DNA of 64,000 nucleotides from an uncultured Flavobacteriales bacterium (GTDB taxonomy: Bacteria > Bacteroidota > Bacteroidia > Flavobacteriales > Crocinitomicaceae). Location: NCBI GenBank assembly GCA_946482515.1, contig CAMLRS010000002.1:124001-188000 (forward strand), written 5' to 3'. Position numbers and translations under genes: made by a program. Below the pieces are notes generated by a model. It saw nothing but the letters and a program-made list of their open reading frames with translations, had not been told where the DNA came from and made no database searches. Positions 1 through 8,800 of the stretch are shown in pieces (position 1 is the stretch's first letter; every line of letters starts with the position of its first letter).

Positions 1-1
1 A

Positions 2-1435
2 TACGACAAGAGTACCACGTTTGCCGAAAACAATGCGATCACGTACGAGATTGAACGCATGATCCTCGCTCAGAAAGACGTGGAGATGGTATTTGCCAAC
101 GTCGGCGGACCAAGTGCCGGTCTGGGAGCGACCTCCTTCGGGAATGAAGCGCGCTCAGAGCTGACCGTGAAGCTGAAGCCGAACGTTCAGAAACGCATTC
201 CGACCGAAAAATACATGACCGCTATCCGGAAAAAAATCGAAGCGGAGCATGCCGGAATCGAGGTAAAAACCATCAACATCGGTATGGTCGAATCGGAAGA
301 AGCGCCGATCGAAATTTTCCTTTCATCAGACGACCCGAAAGTATTGGACCAGGAAGCCCGGAAGCTCAAGCAATTCATCCTGATGATCCCGGGAGCTAAA
401 GATCCGACGATTTCTACCGATGATCTGACTCCGGAAGTACGCATCGAGCTCGACCGCGAGAAAATGGGCCAGCTTGGTTTGCCGATCGCTACCGTAGGTA
501 TGCAATTGCAAATGGCGCTGAGCGGAAACGACGATGCCCGTTACGATGACGCCGGTACGGAATACGACATCCGCGTCATGTTCGACAAATTCGACCGCCG
601 CGATGTAGACGATGTTAAAGCGATGACGTTCACCACCAACGACGGAAAAAACGTTCAGCTGTCGGAATTCGCAGACATTTCCATCGACAACGGAAACGGC
701 ATCCTCGAGCGTAAGAACCGCGTAAGCTCTACAACGATCCGTTCATATGTACTCGGTGCAGCTGCCGGAACCGTAGCCAACCAGATTCAGACACACCTTG
801 ACAGCTTCCCGCTGCCGAATGATGTGCGTATGACCTGGGGCGGTGAAATCAAACGTCAGAAAGAATCCTTCGGCGCGCTTGGAACGGCCATGGGAATCGG
901 TTTGATACTCGTGTACCTGATCATGGTGGCGCTCTACGACAACTTCGTCTATCCGTTCGTGGTATTGTTCTCCATTCCGGTGGCACTGATCGGTGCGTTG
1001 CTGGCGCTCAACCTTTCGGGATCGAACATCGGGATCTTCACCGGGCTTGGAATGATCATGCTCCTCGGTCTTGTAGCCAAAAACGCCATCCTGATCGTCG
1101 ACTTTACGAATCACCTCAAAACCGCCGGTCACAGCACCTATTCCGCCTTGCTGGAAGCCGTTCGCGAGCGTATGCGTCCTATCCTGATGACTACCATCGC
1201 GATGGTGATCGGTATGATTCCGATCGCAACAGCCACCGGTTCAGGCGCCGAATGGAAAAACGGTCTGGCATGGGTTTTGATCGGTGGATTGACGAGCTCG
1301 ATGTTCCTCACCATCCTCATTGTGCCGATGATGTATTACATCGTAGACCGCCTCCAGGCGAAATTCAGTCGCAAAAAACGACTGGAGATCGAAGCACCTG
1401 AAGAAGACCTCCTGCAACCGAAGCCGGAGATTTAA
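2..1435 (+). CDS. RND-family efflux permease, C-terminal part
   Basis: This is the C-terminal part of an inner-membrane RND transporter (AcrB/MexB/HAE1 type), which uses the proton gradient to expel hydrophobic compounds through a tripartite pump. The reading frame is open from base 2, so the true start lies left of the window. The visible part holds the second periplasmic porter and docking region, then the last transmembrane bundle. It carries the family signature GLVAKNAILIVDF and a following RMRPILMTTIAMV helix. The protein ends in a charged cytoplasmic tail. Family assignment is firm; the substrate cannot be told from this part. Confidence 0.93.
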   Translation, partial: YDKSTTFAENNAITYEIERMILAQKDVEMVFANVGGPSAGLGATSFGNEARSELTVKLKPNVQKRIPTEKYMTAIRKKIEAEHAGIEVKTINIGMVESEEAPIEIFLSSDDPKVLDQEARKLKQFILMIPGAKDPTISTDDLTPEVRIELDREKMGQLGLPIATVGMQLQMALSGNDDARYDDAGTEYDIRVMFDKFDRRDVDDVKAMTFTTNDGKNVQLSEFADISIDNGNGILERKNRVSSTTIRSYVLGAAAGTVANQIQTHLDSFPLPNDVRMTWGGEIKRQKESFGALGTAMGIGLILVYLIMVALYDNFVYPFVVLFSIPVALIGALLALNLSGSNIGIFTGLGMIMLLGLVAKNAILIVDFTNHLKTAGHSTYSALLEAVRERMRPILMTTIAMVIGMIPIATATGSGAEWKNGLAWVLIGGLTSSMFLTILIVPMMYYIVDRLQAKFSRKKRLEIEAPEEDLLQPKPEI

Positions 1436-1472
1436 AACGTACACCAACACCCAATACAACCAATAACAAAGC

Positions 1473-1509
1473 AAAAATCCGCCTCCCGAAAAGGGGGCGG
1501 ATTTTTTTG
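1473..1509. terminator. Rho-independent terminator
   Basis: An inverted repeat (aaaatccgcc / ggcggatttt) with a short loop is followed by a run of T on the plus strand. It sits 40 bases after the RND permease stop codon and ends that transcript. The A run on the left arm would let it work from the other side too. Confidence 0.85.
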
Positions 1510-1524
1510 TTTTACACTTTCTTT

Positions 1525-1665
1525 GGGGACCAACGCCTCCCTCCTTGAGGAGGGAATGAGGGAGGTAGCAAAATCCAAAATGAAGTTGAATGCCACCCTC
1601 CTTAAATATCCCGGCGCTACCACTTGGTCTTCGTCCGCCGCGGCGGACTCTTCTCAAGGGAGGAA
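1525..1665. repeat. Intergenic palindromic repeat cluster
   Basis: This gene-free stretch is built of short inverted motifs: cctccttgaggagg, two further ccctcctt/aagggagg copies, and a perfect gtccgccgcggcggac palindrome. Elements of this kind are scattered between genes in Bacteroidota. No function is visible beyond possible RNA hairpins at the end of the convergent gene pair. Confidence 0.6.
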
Positions 1666-1666
1666 A

Positions 1667-3400
1667 CTAAAAACTCGGCGCGCTGATCGTTCTGTACGTT
1701 TTCATTTGAATTTTCGCGGCTTTCGGGTATTTCACCGTGTAGCCAATCTCGAGGTTGATCGATTGTCCCGGCTGAATAGTCACTTCCCATTTCACTTCGC
1801 CGGTCGAGTTATCGCGCTGGCCGTCGCTGGTTTCTTCTACCGACACGATGATCTCCGTGTTGCGTGAAACCGGGATCTGATCGTATACGTTCACTTTCAC
1901 CGGCTCGCTGCGGTTGTTGCGCAGTACAACGTCGTAGAAATAAGTATCCTTGCGTGTAACACCGCTTACTTTGCTGGTGCTCTTATCGCCTTTCAGCTTG
2001 CGCGCCACCTGAATCTTGGTGTCACGACCGAAAGACAAGGCCAGTGTATCGCTTACATTCCGCGTGTCGATATGGCTTCTGCCGACATAATTTCCGGCGA
2101 AATAAACGTTTGTAGGGCCAGGCATCAGATCGAGGTCCTGCCATCCGACAATGTTGGCCATCAGGAAAGCACCCTGGTCGAGCTTCGGTACGCTGATGTG
2201 TGTAAACGTAGCCGGGATATCCATCTGCTTGATGTCGACCATGTAAGGCTTGGCATCCGTTGGGCAAGAGAACGGCGCTGCGATCTCGAATTCGGCTGTC
2301 AGTGCTGAAATTTCGATCTGCTTGAACTGTACGGTTTTCGCACCGTTGTTCTTGCCGGAAACAATGGCATTCCATTCTTCGGCATTGCGGGCGAATTGCT
2401 GATTGCCTTCCAGGTCCTTATCGAGCATGTAATTGTCGTACGAACGCTGGTTGGCGATATTGATCTCATTTTCGGCGCGTGCACGGTAATCGTATTCCTG
2501 TGCTACCGGCTTGATATACTGCTGTGTTTGCTCATAGCCCTGGTAATAATCGAGGTACCACGGCATCAGCGTCGGATGCGCTGCCGACAGCAACGGATCG
2601 GCAGTGGAAAGCGTCAGGTGCACGTTTTTCCATTCGTTCCCGGTGTTGTTATACACCTGAGCCTTGTAGCGCAGATTGATCGGCTGACTGATATCGGTAG
2701 CCGAAAGATCGTAGGTCGCTGCCCAGCCACAATCCGATACGATGTAACGCAGCATGGCGTTGGTGGTAAAAGCCTGATCGCAATCGAGCAGGATGATCAC
2801 CTGGTTACTGCGCTGGTTTTCGTCGTAGTTCAGCTCCGTAAGCTGGTAACGCGTTTGGGCAATCATCGTGTTGAGCTGGTCCTGCTCCTTGTTGATTTTC
2901 GAAACCGCTTTGTTGATCTCGAGCGTGCGCACGCGGAAGTATTCCCCGGCTTCCTTGAGTTGCGCCACCGTCAGGTTTTGCTGATTGCCTCCCAGATCGC
3001 GGTTGGTATTCATCACAGCCAGCTCGGCATTGTACGCTCCCAGCAGGTCGATGTTGCCCTGGTGACGGTCTTTCAAAATATCCAATGAATCTTTCAGAAG
3101 TTTGATACGTGGATTGAATTGCTCGGCCGCAAGGAAATCGATCTCCGTGTTGACCGAAACGATGCGATAAGTGCCGGAACCTGTGAACTGAATCGATCCC
3201 GGATCAGCGAAAGCCGAAATGCCTGAAAAAATAATTTTGTTGCGGCCTTTGGCCAATTTGATCTCCGATTCGTGGGTCATTTCACCCGAAGTGAGAAACA
3301 ATTTCACCTTCTTGATTTCCGATTTGATCACCTGATCCGCCGATTGCTGGGCGGAAAGTGCCAATGGCAGGAATAGCACTGCCCCTATCCATCCTTTCAT
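1667..3400 (-). CDS. MuiA-like DUF4140/DUF4139 protein
   Basis: This protein resembles the 'mucoidy inhibitor A' family. It has a signal peptide (residues 1-18, ending LSAQQ) and an N-terminal DUF4140-type domain with the motif VKLFLTSGEM (about 30-130). A coiled coil follows (about 140-200), then the DUF4139 beta-rich domain (about 210-577), including LRYIVSDCGWAATYDL. The length of 577 residues is usual for the family. It is exported and probably periplasmic or outer-membrane associated. The biochemical role of the family is unknown. It is divergent from lysA, with a shared 185-base promoter region. Confidence 0.85.
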   Translation of the reverse strand: MKGWIGAVLFLPLALSAQQSADQVIKSEIKKVKLFLTSGEMTHESEIKLAKGRNKIIFSGISAFADPGSIQFTGSGTYRIVSVNTEIDFLAAEQFNPRIKLLKDSLDILKDRHQGNIDLLGAYNAELAVMNTNRDLGGNQQNLTVAQLKEAGEYFRVRTLEINKAVSKINKEQDQLNTMIAQTRYQLTELNYDENQRSNQVIILLDCDQAFTTNAMLRYIVSDCGWAATYDLSATDISQPINLRYKAQVYNNTGNEWKNVHLTLSTADPLLSAAHPTLMPWYLDYYQGYEQTQQYIKPVAQEYDYRARAENEINIANQRSYDNYMLDKDLEGNQQFARNAEEWNAIVSGKNNGAKTVQFKQIEISALTAEFEIAAPFSCPTDAKPYMVDIKQMDIPATFTHISVPKLDQGAFLMANIVGWQDLDLMPGPTNVYFAGNYVGRSHIDTRNVSDTLALSFGRDTKIQVARKLKGDKSTSKVSGVTRKDTYFYDVVLRNNRSEPVKVNVYDQIPVSRNTEIIVSVEETSDGQRDNSTGEVKWEVTIQPGQSINLEIGYTVKYPKAAKIQMKTYRTISAPSF

Positions 3401-3535
3401 AATACATTGATTTGTGAGGAGTAAGATACAGTTTATCCGGAACTTGGTTCAATGTGAATGAACATCGCTCTATTTCAACTTAAAATTCACAAATAGTTAA
3501 ATTAATTACCAATTGTTATAATATATTAACAATGG

Positions 3536-3563
3536 TTTGTTTTTAAGATATTTACTATCTTTG
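3536..3563 (+). promoter_or_regulatory. Bacteroidota-type promoter of lysA
   Basis: The box TATCTTTG (3556-3563) matches the Bacteroidota -7 consensus TANNTTTG, and TTTG at 3536-3539 lies at about the -33 position. It would start transcription near 3570, giving a leader of roughly 15 bases before the lysA ATG. Confidence 0.65.
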
Positions 3564-3585
3564 CACCCCTAAAATTTACAAAACA

Positions 3586-4797
3586 ATGGACAATCATTTC
3601 TTGTGCACGCTTGCAGAACAATTTGGAACCCCTTTGTATGTCTACGACGAAGCGACGATCGTAGCGCAATACCAACGATTGAAATCTGCTTTTGGTAAAC
3701 AGGACGTGAAGTTACATTATGCGCTGAAAGCACTCAACAATGTGAACATCCTCCGCGTCCTGCGCAACCAGGGCGCGGGCCTGGATGCCGTTTCCATTGA
3801 AGAAGTTTACCTCGGCTTGCGGGCCGGCTTTGAGGCGAAAGAAATCATGTATACACCCAACGGCGTTGCATTCAGCGAAATCGCACAAGCGGTAGAACTG
3901 GGTGTGATGATCAACATCGATAATTTATCGGTGTTGGAACAATTCGGTGCTGTTTACGGTGGCCGCGTTCCTGTTTGTGTACGCCTGAATCCGCATATCG
4001 TTGCCGGCGGACACGCGCATATTTCGGTTGGTCACATCGATTCGAAATTCGGTATTTCCATTCACCAGCTGCGTCACATCAGCCGCATCGTGGAACATTA
4101 TAAGATGCAGATCGTCGGTCTGCACATGCATACCGGCAGCGATATCATCGACGCGGATGTCTTTCTTCAGGGCGCAAACCTGCTCTACGATGCCGCCGAA
4201 GCATTCCCCAACCTGCAGTTCATGGACTTCGGCAGCGGATTCAAAGTGGCCTACAAAGAAGGTGATATCGTTACGCCGATCGAGGAAATCGGCGCGAAGA
4301 TCGCTGCTTCATTCCGTGCGTTCTGTAAGCGATACGGTCGTGAGCTGGAGCTTTGGTTCGAGCCGGGCAAATTCCTGGTAAGTGAAAGCGGCAAGCTGCT
4401 CGTTTCAGTGAACGTGGTAAAACAAACGACTTCAACGGTGTTCGCGGGTGTAGACAGCGGTCAGAACCACCTCATCCGCCCGATGTTTTACAACGCTTAC
4501 CACCACATCACGAATTGCAGCAACCCGAAAGGTCAGCAAAAACTGTATTCAGTGGTCGGCTACATCTGTGAAACAGATACGTTCGGCTACGATAGACTGA
4601 TTCCTGAAGTGCGCGAAAAAGACGTGCTCGCTATTCACAACGCCGGTGCTTACGGGTTCAGCATGAGCAATCAATACAATGCTCGTTTGCGCCCGGCCGA
4701 AGTGCTGGTACGCGACAACACGGCTTACCTGATCCGCAAACGCGAAGAGCTGGAAGATATCTACCGCAACGAGGTGGAAATTCCGGAGCTGAAATAA
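3586..4797 (+). CDS. lysA: Diaminopimelate decarboxylase
   Basis: LysA is a PLP enzyme that decarboxylates meso-diaminopimelate to L-lysine, the last step of lysine synthesis, in the cytoplasm. The fold-III barrel carries the PLP lysine K48 in HYALKALNN. It also has the HMHTGSDI strand, the glycine-rich MDFGSGF phosphate-binding segment, and the FEPGKFLVSESG motif. The C-terminal CETDTFGYD and AGAYGFSMSNQYN motifs complete the active site at the dimer interface. At 403 residues it is full length. It stands alone here, with its own promoter and no lysine-pathway neighbours. Confidence 0.95.
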   Translation: MDNHFLCTLAEQFGTPLYVYDEATIVAQYQRLKSAFGKQDVKLHYALKALNNVNILRVLRNQGAGLDAVSIEEVYLGLRAGFEAKEIMYTPNGVAFSEIAQAVELGVMINIDNLSVLEQFGAVYGGRVPVCVRLNPHIVAGGHAHISVGHIDSKFGISIHQLRHISRIVEHYKMQIVGLHMHTGSDIIDADVFLQGANLLYDAAEAFPNLQFMDFGSGFKVAYKEGDIVTPIEEIGAKIAASFRAFCKRYGRELELWFEPGKFLVSESGKLLVSVNVVKQTTSTVFAGVDSGQNHLIRPMFYNAYHHITNCSNPKGQQKLYSVVGYICETDTFGYDRLIPEVREKDVLAIHNAGAYGFSMSNQYNARLRPAEVLVRDNTAYLIRKREELEDIYRNEVEIPELK

Positions 4798-4874
4798 TAT
4801 TGGTTTGGATGGCAGTGTGCTGGATACCTGAGAGTGTTCAGCACCGACATTCAGTCATATTCAGTGTTCAATCC

Positions 4875-4894
4875 TTCACCACAAAGGAGCAAAG
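4875..4894 (-). repeat. Dispersed ctttgctcctttgtggtgaa repeat, inverted copy
   Basis: Read on the minus strand, this 20-base stretch matches 42352-42371 exactly. It belongs to a family of intergenic 'ctttgc...ctttg(t/c)gg' repeats of unknown function; a divergent relative is at 50611-50638. Confidence 0.7.
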
Positions 4895-5046
4895 GTTCAT
4901 GTTCAGCTGTATGTGTTAAGTAAGCAAAGGTATTTCAGTACTTTTACGATTGAGATTCAACTTTCGTCCGCTAAAGCGGACGAACAAGCCGAATAGATTT
5001 CCAATGAGATCCCCTTTGCTCCCTTTGGACAAGCATGTTCAAAATA

Positions 5047-5063
5047 TCTTTGCTCCTTTGTGG
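5047..5063 (+). repeat. Left copy of 17-base direct repeat (possible attL)
   Basis: tctttgctcctttgtgg occurs here, 200 bases before the integrase start, and again at 42351-42367. The spacing would bracket a 37.3-kb insertion. Because the same family occurs elsewhere in host intergenic DNA, it may be only a dispersed repeat. Confidence 0.4.
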
Positions 5064-5263
5064 AGTAATTTAATGATCCAAAGAAAACCAATAGAAACCA
5101 ATCTTTCCCGCGCTATTGCTGGTGTACAGAAGATTTTGTATATTAGATCAACTTGGTTGGTTTGGGATGGTTTTTAGGGGTTGTAACCCCAAGATTGCGA
5201 CCCAAATTTATACCCGATGAATGTGCGACCTCGCTTACATTCGAATCACCAAATCAAAAGATC

Positions 5264-6637
5264 ATGGAAAAGTTAACAATTAATTTTTCACTGAAAAGTG
5301 TAACTACCAATTTACGTCCAATCCGAGCGGTAATTAGCTTCGGGTATAAGGAACACGATGTTATGAGCCAAAAGAACGTGTATAAGCCCGTATTCACCAA
5401 TACGGGACTAAAAGCAACGGTTGAAGAATGGTCGAATCTCGATAAAAACGAGAAACTGAAATTGCAATTGGATAGCATCGAAAAGAAAATCACGACCATA
5501 TACGAGGGATTGTGCGAAACCGAAGAGTTTAGTCGGGATAAATTCATTGATCGTTTAAACTTCGTGATTCTAGGGAAAAAACCGCAGGATAGAGTTGTTA
5601 AACGCATACGATTAGTGGATTATATCGAACAGCACATTTTGGACGCTGGTAAAGAATCACGCGTGAAGAAACAACCGATTCAGGAAACGGACGATTCGAA
5701 GCAGAAGAAACCCCCGCTGAAAGATGGAACATTCGAAGGGTACAACACGTTGCGGAAACAGCTTTTGAAAGTCGAAGCAGAATTGGGGAAACCCATCTAT
5801 TCACACGAATTTGATGAAAGCCATTTCGACGTTTTTATGGCTCATGTACGCGCAAACAATAACCGTATCAATAGCGTTTACTTTCTCTTTAAGAATTTAC
5901 GTGCTGTGTTGAACAAAATTGCTGCACAGTTCAAAGTCCCGGTTTTTAATCCAACAATGGCTGTTCCACCAAGTAAACGAGTACGAGCGGTAAAAACCCG
6001 CAAAGCGATTGTAAAATACGACGGTATTCGACAGGTTTTAGCATTCGATCCACCGGAGAGATACAAGAATACGAAACTCATTTTTCTGACGCTTTACTTT
6101 TCCGGCGTTCGCTATTCAGACGTTTTCAAGGTGAAGCCCGAAAAGCTATACGAGGGTAATGGCGTTAGTTTCTCCTATTGCGAACTCGTGACAAAGAAAG
6201 GTGAAAAAGAAGTAATTATTCCCATTCTGAAACCGCTGGAAGAAGCATTTACAGCTAACGGCGGTAAACCCGCTAAAAAGGTTCATGAAACCCAATTCAA
6301 CGCGGATATTAAAGTCCTTTTAGCAATGTGTGGATTCAATGAAGATTTAACCCTTCCCTATATTGATTCCTATGGGAAAAAGCAGTTTGAGACGAAAAAG
6401 CATTGTGAGTTCATTTCGTCGCATACCGGAAGAAGGTCGTTTATCTCAACGCTCCGTACAAAAATCCCGACGATTATCCTTTCGAAAATCACAGGACACG
6501 AATTTCAAGAGGATAGCGAAAGCGTTATTTCGGATTACGACCAGCTTTCGCTAATGGATTACGTGATTGAATTTGCGCACGAGCTGAAACGAATACAACG
6601 CACACAAAAGGATTATTTCGGGTTTCAGTTGATATAG
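5264..6637 (+). CDS. Tyrosine recombinase (phage-type integrase)
   Basis: This is a site-specific recombinase that cuts and rejoins DNA through a 3'-phosphotyrosine. An N-terminal arm-binding domain is followed by a SAM-like core-binding domain (about 185-255) and the catalytic domain. The catalytic set is complete: R283 (GVRYSD), K311 or K312 in the beta hairpin, H387 and R390 (HTGRR), H412 (ITGHE), and the nucleophile Y425 (SDYD). I chose the ATG at 5264 (457 residues) because the in-frame extension from 5153 has no domain and covers repeat-like DNA. It is the type found in Bacteroidota prophages and integrative elements. Confidence 0.93.
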   Translation: MEKLTINFSLKSVTTNLRPIRAVISFGYKEHDVMSQKNVYKPVFTNTGLKATVEEWSNLDKNEKLKLQLDSIEKKITTIYEGLCETEEFSRDKFIDRLNFVILGKKPQDRVVKRIRLVDYIEQHILDAGKESRVKKQPIQETDDSKQKKPPLKDGTFEGYNTLRKQLLKVEAELGKPIYSHEFDESHFDVFMAHVRANNNRINSVYFLFKNLRAVLNKIAAQFKVPVFNPTMAVPPSKRVRAVKTRKAIVKYDGIRQVLAFDPPERYKNTKLIFLTLYFSGVRYSDVFKVKPEKLYEGNGVSFSYCELVTKKGEKEVIIPILKPLEEAFTANGGKPAKKVHETQFNADIKVLLAMCGFNEDLTLPYIDSYGKKQFETKKHCEFISSHTGRRSFISTLRTKIPTIILSKITGHEFQEDSESVISDYDQLSLMDYVIEFAHELKRIQRTQKDYFGFQLI

Positions 6638-6650
6638 ACACTAAGCAACA

Positions 6651-6678
6651 AAAAAGCCCCCGTTTCCGGGGGGCTTTT
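6651..6678. terminator. Bidirectional terminator after integrase
   Basis: The repeat aaaagccccc / ggggggctttt has a 6-base loop and T-rich and A-rich flanks. It lies between the convergent integrase and excisionase-like genes and can stop transcripts from either side. Confidence 0.85.
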
Positions 6679-6683
6679 GCATT

Positions 6684-7013
6684 TCAGGTGGCCGGGATTA
6701 ACCCGCGCATTCGATCTATGTATCGTTGTATTTCAGCGCGGGAATAGCGGATCGTACGAAGATTTAACCGTATGGGCGTAAACATCCCCTTTGCGACCAT
6801 CGAAAGGAACGTATTTTTGCTAACGTCAAGGATCGATTTTGCGACAGTTACGTTAATCAGCTCGTCGCTGGTCGGCACTTGCGGAACGCTTGGAACTTGC
6901 CCGCACTGTTTTTCAAGTTGTGCGCATTTGCTTTCAAGCTGTTTCACGCGCTCGACCATTTCGATAAGCTGCTGGTTGATCCGTTCGAACGCAAATTTTA
7001 TCATTGCATCCAT
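6684..7013 (-). CDS. Excisionase-like helix-turn-helix protein
   Basis: This protein has 109 residues. The N-terminal half (about 5-45) is a coiled coil with Cys pairs (KCAQLEKQCG). The C-terminal half (about 52-105) looks like the MerR/AlpA-type helix-turn-helix of excisionases (HTH_17), with VAKSILDVSKNTF and RYSRAEIQRYID. It would bind DNA as a dimer. Its place next to the integrase suggests a recombination-directionality factor, but it is transcribed last in the virion operon, so it could also regulate that operon. The function is inferred from fold and position. Confidence 0.6.
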   Translation of the reverse strand: MDAMIKFAFERINQQLIEMVERVKQLESKCAQLEKQCGQVPSVPQVPTSDELINVTVAKSILDVSKNTFLSMVAKGMFTPIRLNLRTIRYSRAEIQRYIDRMRGLIPAT

Positions 7014-7031
7014 GTGGAAAGGATTTAGGGT

Positions 7032-8120
7032 TTACTCCCAATTCGGTGAACTTACAATGCGTTGCGCTGTCAAATAACCGTGCAGGAAAGAATCCATAAC
7101 GGCAGACCGCGAAAAGTTCAGCGCACCGCCCAATTCACGCAGCGGTTCAATCACCTTTACTTTGAACGCACGAAGTTTGCGCCCGCTTTCAGAAAACAGA
7201 TCGAAGTTCCGGCGCTCCGCTTGCTTTACCAATCGATTGATCCGCAAAAATTCGCTTGCGTCCGTATCACCGATTTCGTTCAGTGCAATATCGTAGATAC
7301 TGCGTCCGATTGTGTTCAATACGTTCGGTGTTTCGTGCATCGCAGGAAGGGACGCGGTACGGGTCGAAACGATCAAAAAATAGTATTCGTCGGGATCGTC
7401 CGATGCGTTCACGTATTTCACAGCGTCCCCCAGCGGATTTACGTTGCGTAACCCCCCATCGACGGCATTGCTTACAGTGAACTGGGATGTAGCTATTTCA
7501 CCAACCGGCGGCCAAATCAGTGGCATTGTGGACGAAGCCAACACCGCTTTCTGAAAGTCCGCATTGCTGCTAAAATCGGTGTGTTTTGCGGTGTAATAGT
7601 TCCCGTCCGTAAGTGATACGAAACCACTTTGAAAAACAGTGCTTTTCACGTCCCCAACCTGTACCAATCGCTTTACTTTCTCAAATAGCGGGGAATTGTC
7701 AGCGACCGCCGAAAGCGTTTTGATCTTGGCGGCCAGCTGTTCGATCACGCGCTGGCGCGATCCCCTGAACAATAACCCGATTTTCTGGAGCGCGGTAATG
7801 TCGGATAATAGATATTTCCCTACCGCGTCCATGTCAACCGAGATTTTGTTGCCTTCACTTCTCAGAAATTCGCTCTTATAGATCTCTTGCGGTCTGCCTG
7901 CTATCGTGTTCCACAAGCTAATGAGCTGTTTGTTCTTTCCCATTGAGATCATAGCGCCATTGAGCGCACCGGCAGAAACACCGAAAACCGCATCGGGAAC
8001 GCCGATTTTTTGCTGTCCGTCCCCGAGGTTTATGCCATCGGTCATTATTCTGTTCCAAACGCCTGCCTGGAACGCACCACGAGCACCGCCGCCCGTGAGA
8101 ATTACTACTAACTTTTTCAT
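7032..8120 (-). CDS. Patatin-like phospholipase
   Basis: This is a predicted lipid acyl hydrolase with the full patatin active site: the oxyanion loop GGGARG (residues 10-15), the nucleophile S49 in GVSAG, and the dyad aspartate D221 in DGG. It is 362 residues from the ATG at 8120. A start 16 codons upstream would overlap the next gene, so the shorter form is preferred. There is no signal peptide, so it is cytoplasmic or packed in the virion. As the penultimate gene of a membrane-protein operon in a phage, it may attack the host membrane at lysis or remodel the viral membrane. That role is inference; the family call is firm. Confidence 0.88.
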   Translation of the reverse strand: MKKLVVILTGGGARGAFQAGVWNRIMTDGINLGDGQQKIGVPDAVFGVSAGALNGAMISMGKNKQLISLWNTIAGRPQEIYKSEFLRSEGNKISVDMDAVGKYLLSDITALQKIGLLFRGSRQRVIEQLAAKIKTLSAVADNSPLFEKVKRLVQVGDVKSTVFQSGFVSLTDGNYYTAKHTDFSSNADFQKAVLASSTMPLIWPPVGEIATSQFTVSNAVDGGLRNVNPLGDAVKYVNASDDPDEYYFLIVSTRTASLPAMHETPNVLNTIGRSIYDIALNEIGDTDASEFLRINRLVKQAERRNFDLFSESGRKLRAFKVKVIEPLRELGGALNFSRSAVMDSFLHGYLTAQRIVSSPNWE

Positions 8121-8133
8121 GTGATTGTGTTTA

Positions 8134-8352
8134 TTATTGATTTCTTCGCTGTATTCGCAATCGAACATCGATATAAGTGTCTATGATCCCGATAGCACCT
8201 TTTAGACTGACTGCATCGAATTTTGACCGACCGATTTCAACCCTGACATTTCTGCCTTCTTTAATGATCAATCCCCCTCGGTAGCTAGCTACTTTATAAC
8301 ATCGTTCTATCCAAGCAAGAACTACCTGTTTCTTTTTCTTTCGTGTTGCCAT
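8134..8352 (-). CDS. Small basic protein, single copy of a repeated domain
   Basis: This 72-residue, Lys/Arg-rich protein is of unknown family. It starts MATRKKKK and then has YRGGLIIKEG and an LKGAIGIIDTYID helix. The same pattern (basic start, YnGGLIIK, LKdAktaIDTW) opens the next gene upstream, so the two are paralogues. It sits 14 bases before the patatin gene, in the same operon. A nucleic-acid or membrane-surface binding role would fit its charge, but nothing identifies one. Confidence 0.7.
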   Translation of the reverse strand: MATRKKKKQVVLAWIERCYKVASYRGGLIIKEGRNVRVEIGRSKFDAVSLKGAIGIIDTYIDVRLRIQRRNQ

Positions 8353-8374
8353 AAAAGCTGATTTAGTGGTGTGA

Positions 8375-8782
8375 TTACCTGAACTGTTCCATCCATTTTT
8401 TCGTGAACTCCGCGACCTTAGCTTTTGCGTCCTCGAAGTCCTTTGCCTTTTTCCATTGCTTGCGATCTATGGAATACGTGTACTTGTTGAATCGGTCTTT
8501 TTTGATAGCCCCTAACAGGTAGTTTGCGTAAGACCAGCCTTCTTTTGGATGATGGAACAGCCATACGAATGGCGGGGGTTCTTTACTGCGTTTCCATGTG
8601 TCGATGGCCGTTTTTGCGTCTTTCAATGTCTTAGCGCTTATCGTAATCCCCTTTTTAGGTTCAGCTCTATAACCGCTTTTGAGTTTGATAATCAGTCCCC
8701 CGTTGTATCGGGCGCATTGCAAGCCACCGGGGTACGGCTGCCACGTAAGCAGTGGTGCCTTTTTCCGTTTAGGTGTTGCCAT
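8375..8782 (-). CDS. Two-domain paralogue of the preceding small basic protein
   Basis: This 135-residue basic protein of unknown function is made of two related halves. The first (about 1-65: MATPKRKK, YNGGLIIK, LKDAKTAIDTW) matches the 72-residue neighbour. The second (about 70-132: W-SYANYLLGAIKK, SIDRKQWKKAKDFEDAKAKV) appears to be a diverged repeat of the same beta-beta-beta-helix unit. The two genes therefore carry three copies in a row. No catalytic residues are evident. The shared operon suggests a virion or late function. Confidence 0.7.
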   Translation of the reverse strand: MATPKRKKAPLLTWQPYPGGLQCARYNGGLIIKLKSGYRAEPKKGITISAKTLKDAKTAIDTWKRSKEPPPFVWLFHHPKEGWSYANYLLGAIKKDRFNKYTYSIDRKQWKKAKDFEDAKAKVAEFTKKWMEQFR

Positions 8783-8800
8783 TTCATGACAATTCGTTGA

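Larger units (their letters stand above)
4798..5263. other. Gene-free left junction region
   Basis: This 466-base region between lysA and the integrase holds no convincing gene. It contains an inverted copy (4875-4894) and a direct copy (5047-5063) of the ctttgctcctttgtgg repeat, a related degenerate copy near 5018, and the hairpin cgtccgctaaagcggacg (4967-4984). A ggggttgtaacccc palindrome lies at about 5177-5190. It is the expected place for the left attachment site of the element. Confidence 0.6.

Noticed and set aside
4950..5177. 75-residue frame left of the integrase
   Set aside because: It runs through hairpins and repeats at the junction and has no recognisable protein feature.
4798..5263. 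tRNA gene as the integration target
   Set aside because: No cloverleaf or tRNA 3' end could be drawn in the region or at the right junction near 42.3 kb.
5153..5263. 37-residue N-terminal extension of the integrase
   Set aside because: It is in frame but lacks any domain and covers the repeat-like junction DNA; the ATG at 5264 begins the typical arm-binding domain.
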